Shown piece by piece: positions 39,800-39,841 of a stretch of DNA of 39,841 nucleotides. Position 1 is the first letter of the stretch. Each line of letters starts with the position of its first letter. Made by a program: the position numbers and the translations under genes. The stretch covers positions 1 to 39,841 of the forward strand of contig NZ_MKTR01000032.1 of the NCBI RefSeq assembly GCF_001898325.1. The letters run 5' to 3'. The DNA comes from Microbacterium sp. 67-17. GTDB lineage: Bacteria; Actinomycetota; Actinomycetes; Actinomycetales; Microbacteriaceae. The notes below the pieces were generated by a model. That model was not told the origin of the DNA and made no database searches. It was given only the letters and a program-made list of their open reading frames with translations.

Positions 39800-39841
39800 A
39801 TGGTCAGTGAGAACGACCAAGAACTCACACAGAAAGACGAC
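39800..39841 (+). CDS. Possible start of a gene running off the window
   Basis: ATG at 39800 opens a 14-codon frame (MVSENDQELTQKDD) reaching the last base. GGGGTGAG lies about ten bases upstream. Too short to identify; if the repeats before it are IS-derived it may be a transposase or an unrelated gene. Confidence 0.25.
   Translation, partial: MVSENDQELTQKDD

Larger units (their letters stand above)
39376..39841. other. Right end of window without a confident gene
   Basis: About 470 bases. On the minus strand CCTAGAAT near 39403-39410 could be a -10 for the small membrane protein gene. A short plus-strand frame at 39499-39693 exists but is composed partly of repeats and has no recognisable domain. 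The repeats and a possible partial gene at the very end are listed separately. Confidence 0.4.

Noticed and set aside
1..39841. tRNA, rRNA genes and CRISPR arrays
   Set aside because: No cloverleaf with a T-loop, no rRNA-like stretch and no regularly spaced repeats were seen on either strand.

Overview
The window is high-GC DNA with dense, often 4-nt-overlapping (ATGA) genes, many GTG starts, a ResB/CcsB cytochrome c system and MarR/GntR/ArsR regulators. This points to an actinobacterium, most likely a Microbacteriaceae relative. The placement is inferred from style and gene families; no rRNA or tRNA gene was seen.

1-4.7 kb holds a nucleotidyltransferase-like protein, an alpha/beta hydrolase, a decayed VapBC toxin-antitoxin locus, and a CNNM/CBS transporter plus TerC pair. 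The TerC pair is preceded by what reads as a yybP-ykoY (Mn2+) riboswitch with a competing hairpin next to the TerC ribosome binding site.

4.7-21.4 kb is the main catabolic locus. On the minus strand lies an oxygenase operon: a Rieske-less oxygenase catalytic subunit, a stand-alone Rieske protein, a complete Rieske oxygenase and a phthalate-dioxygenase-type reductase, divergent from a MarR gene. Next to it is a long minus-strand operon: PfkB kinase, LOG-like phosphoribohydrolase, BMP-type binding lipoprotein, one tandem ABC ATPase, two permeases and an adenosine-deaminase-like enzyme. A GntR gene, an aldo/keto reductase, a flavin monooxygenase and a TRZ/ATZ amidohydrolase follow. Two near-identical 18-nt sites, before the kinase and between the reductase and monooxygenase, suggest one regulon. 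I infer uptake of a nucleoside-like N-heterocycle, phosphorylation, cleavage to base, deamination, and oxidation or N-dealkylation. The pair of complementary incomplete Rieske proteins is the most unusual feature and recalls the NdmC/NdmD split of bacterial caffeine demethylation.

21.4-25.4 kb carries a DoxX-VOC dioxygenase-MarR operon resembling quinone/catechol stress (mhq-type) operons, a MATE exporter behind a 30-bp near-palindrome, and a small membrane protein.

25.4-39.4 kb is a metal and envelope module: an ArsR/SmtB sensor with a complete alpha-5 metal site, divergent from a P1B-4 ATPase, then a bidirectional terminator and a convergent, tightly packed minus-strand cluster. In transcription order this cluster is: small membrane protein, DsbA-like, flavin monooxygenase, CopC-like, LspA, small membrane protein, TlpA, CcdA, ResB, zinc-ribbon protein, CtaG, Lnt, M23 peptidase, CcsB. 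It covers extracytoplasmic thiol redox, cytochrome c/haem-copper assembly and lipoprotein maturation, yet contains no obvious cytochrome c gene.

The last ~470 bases hold no confident gene, only short imperfect repeats that may be an insertion-sequence remnant.
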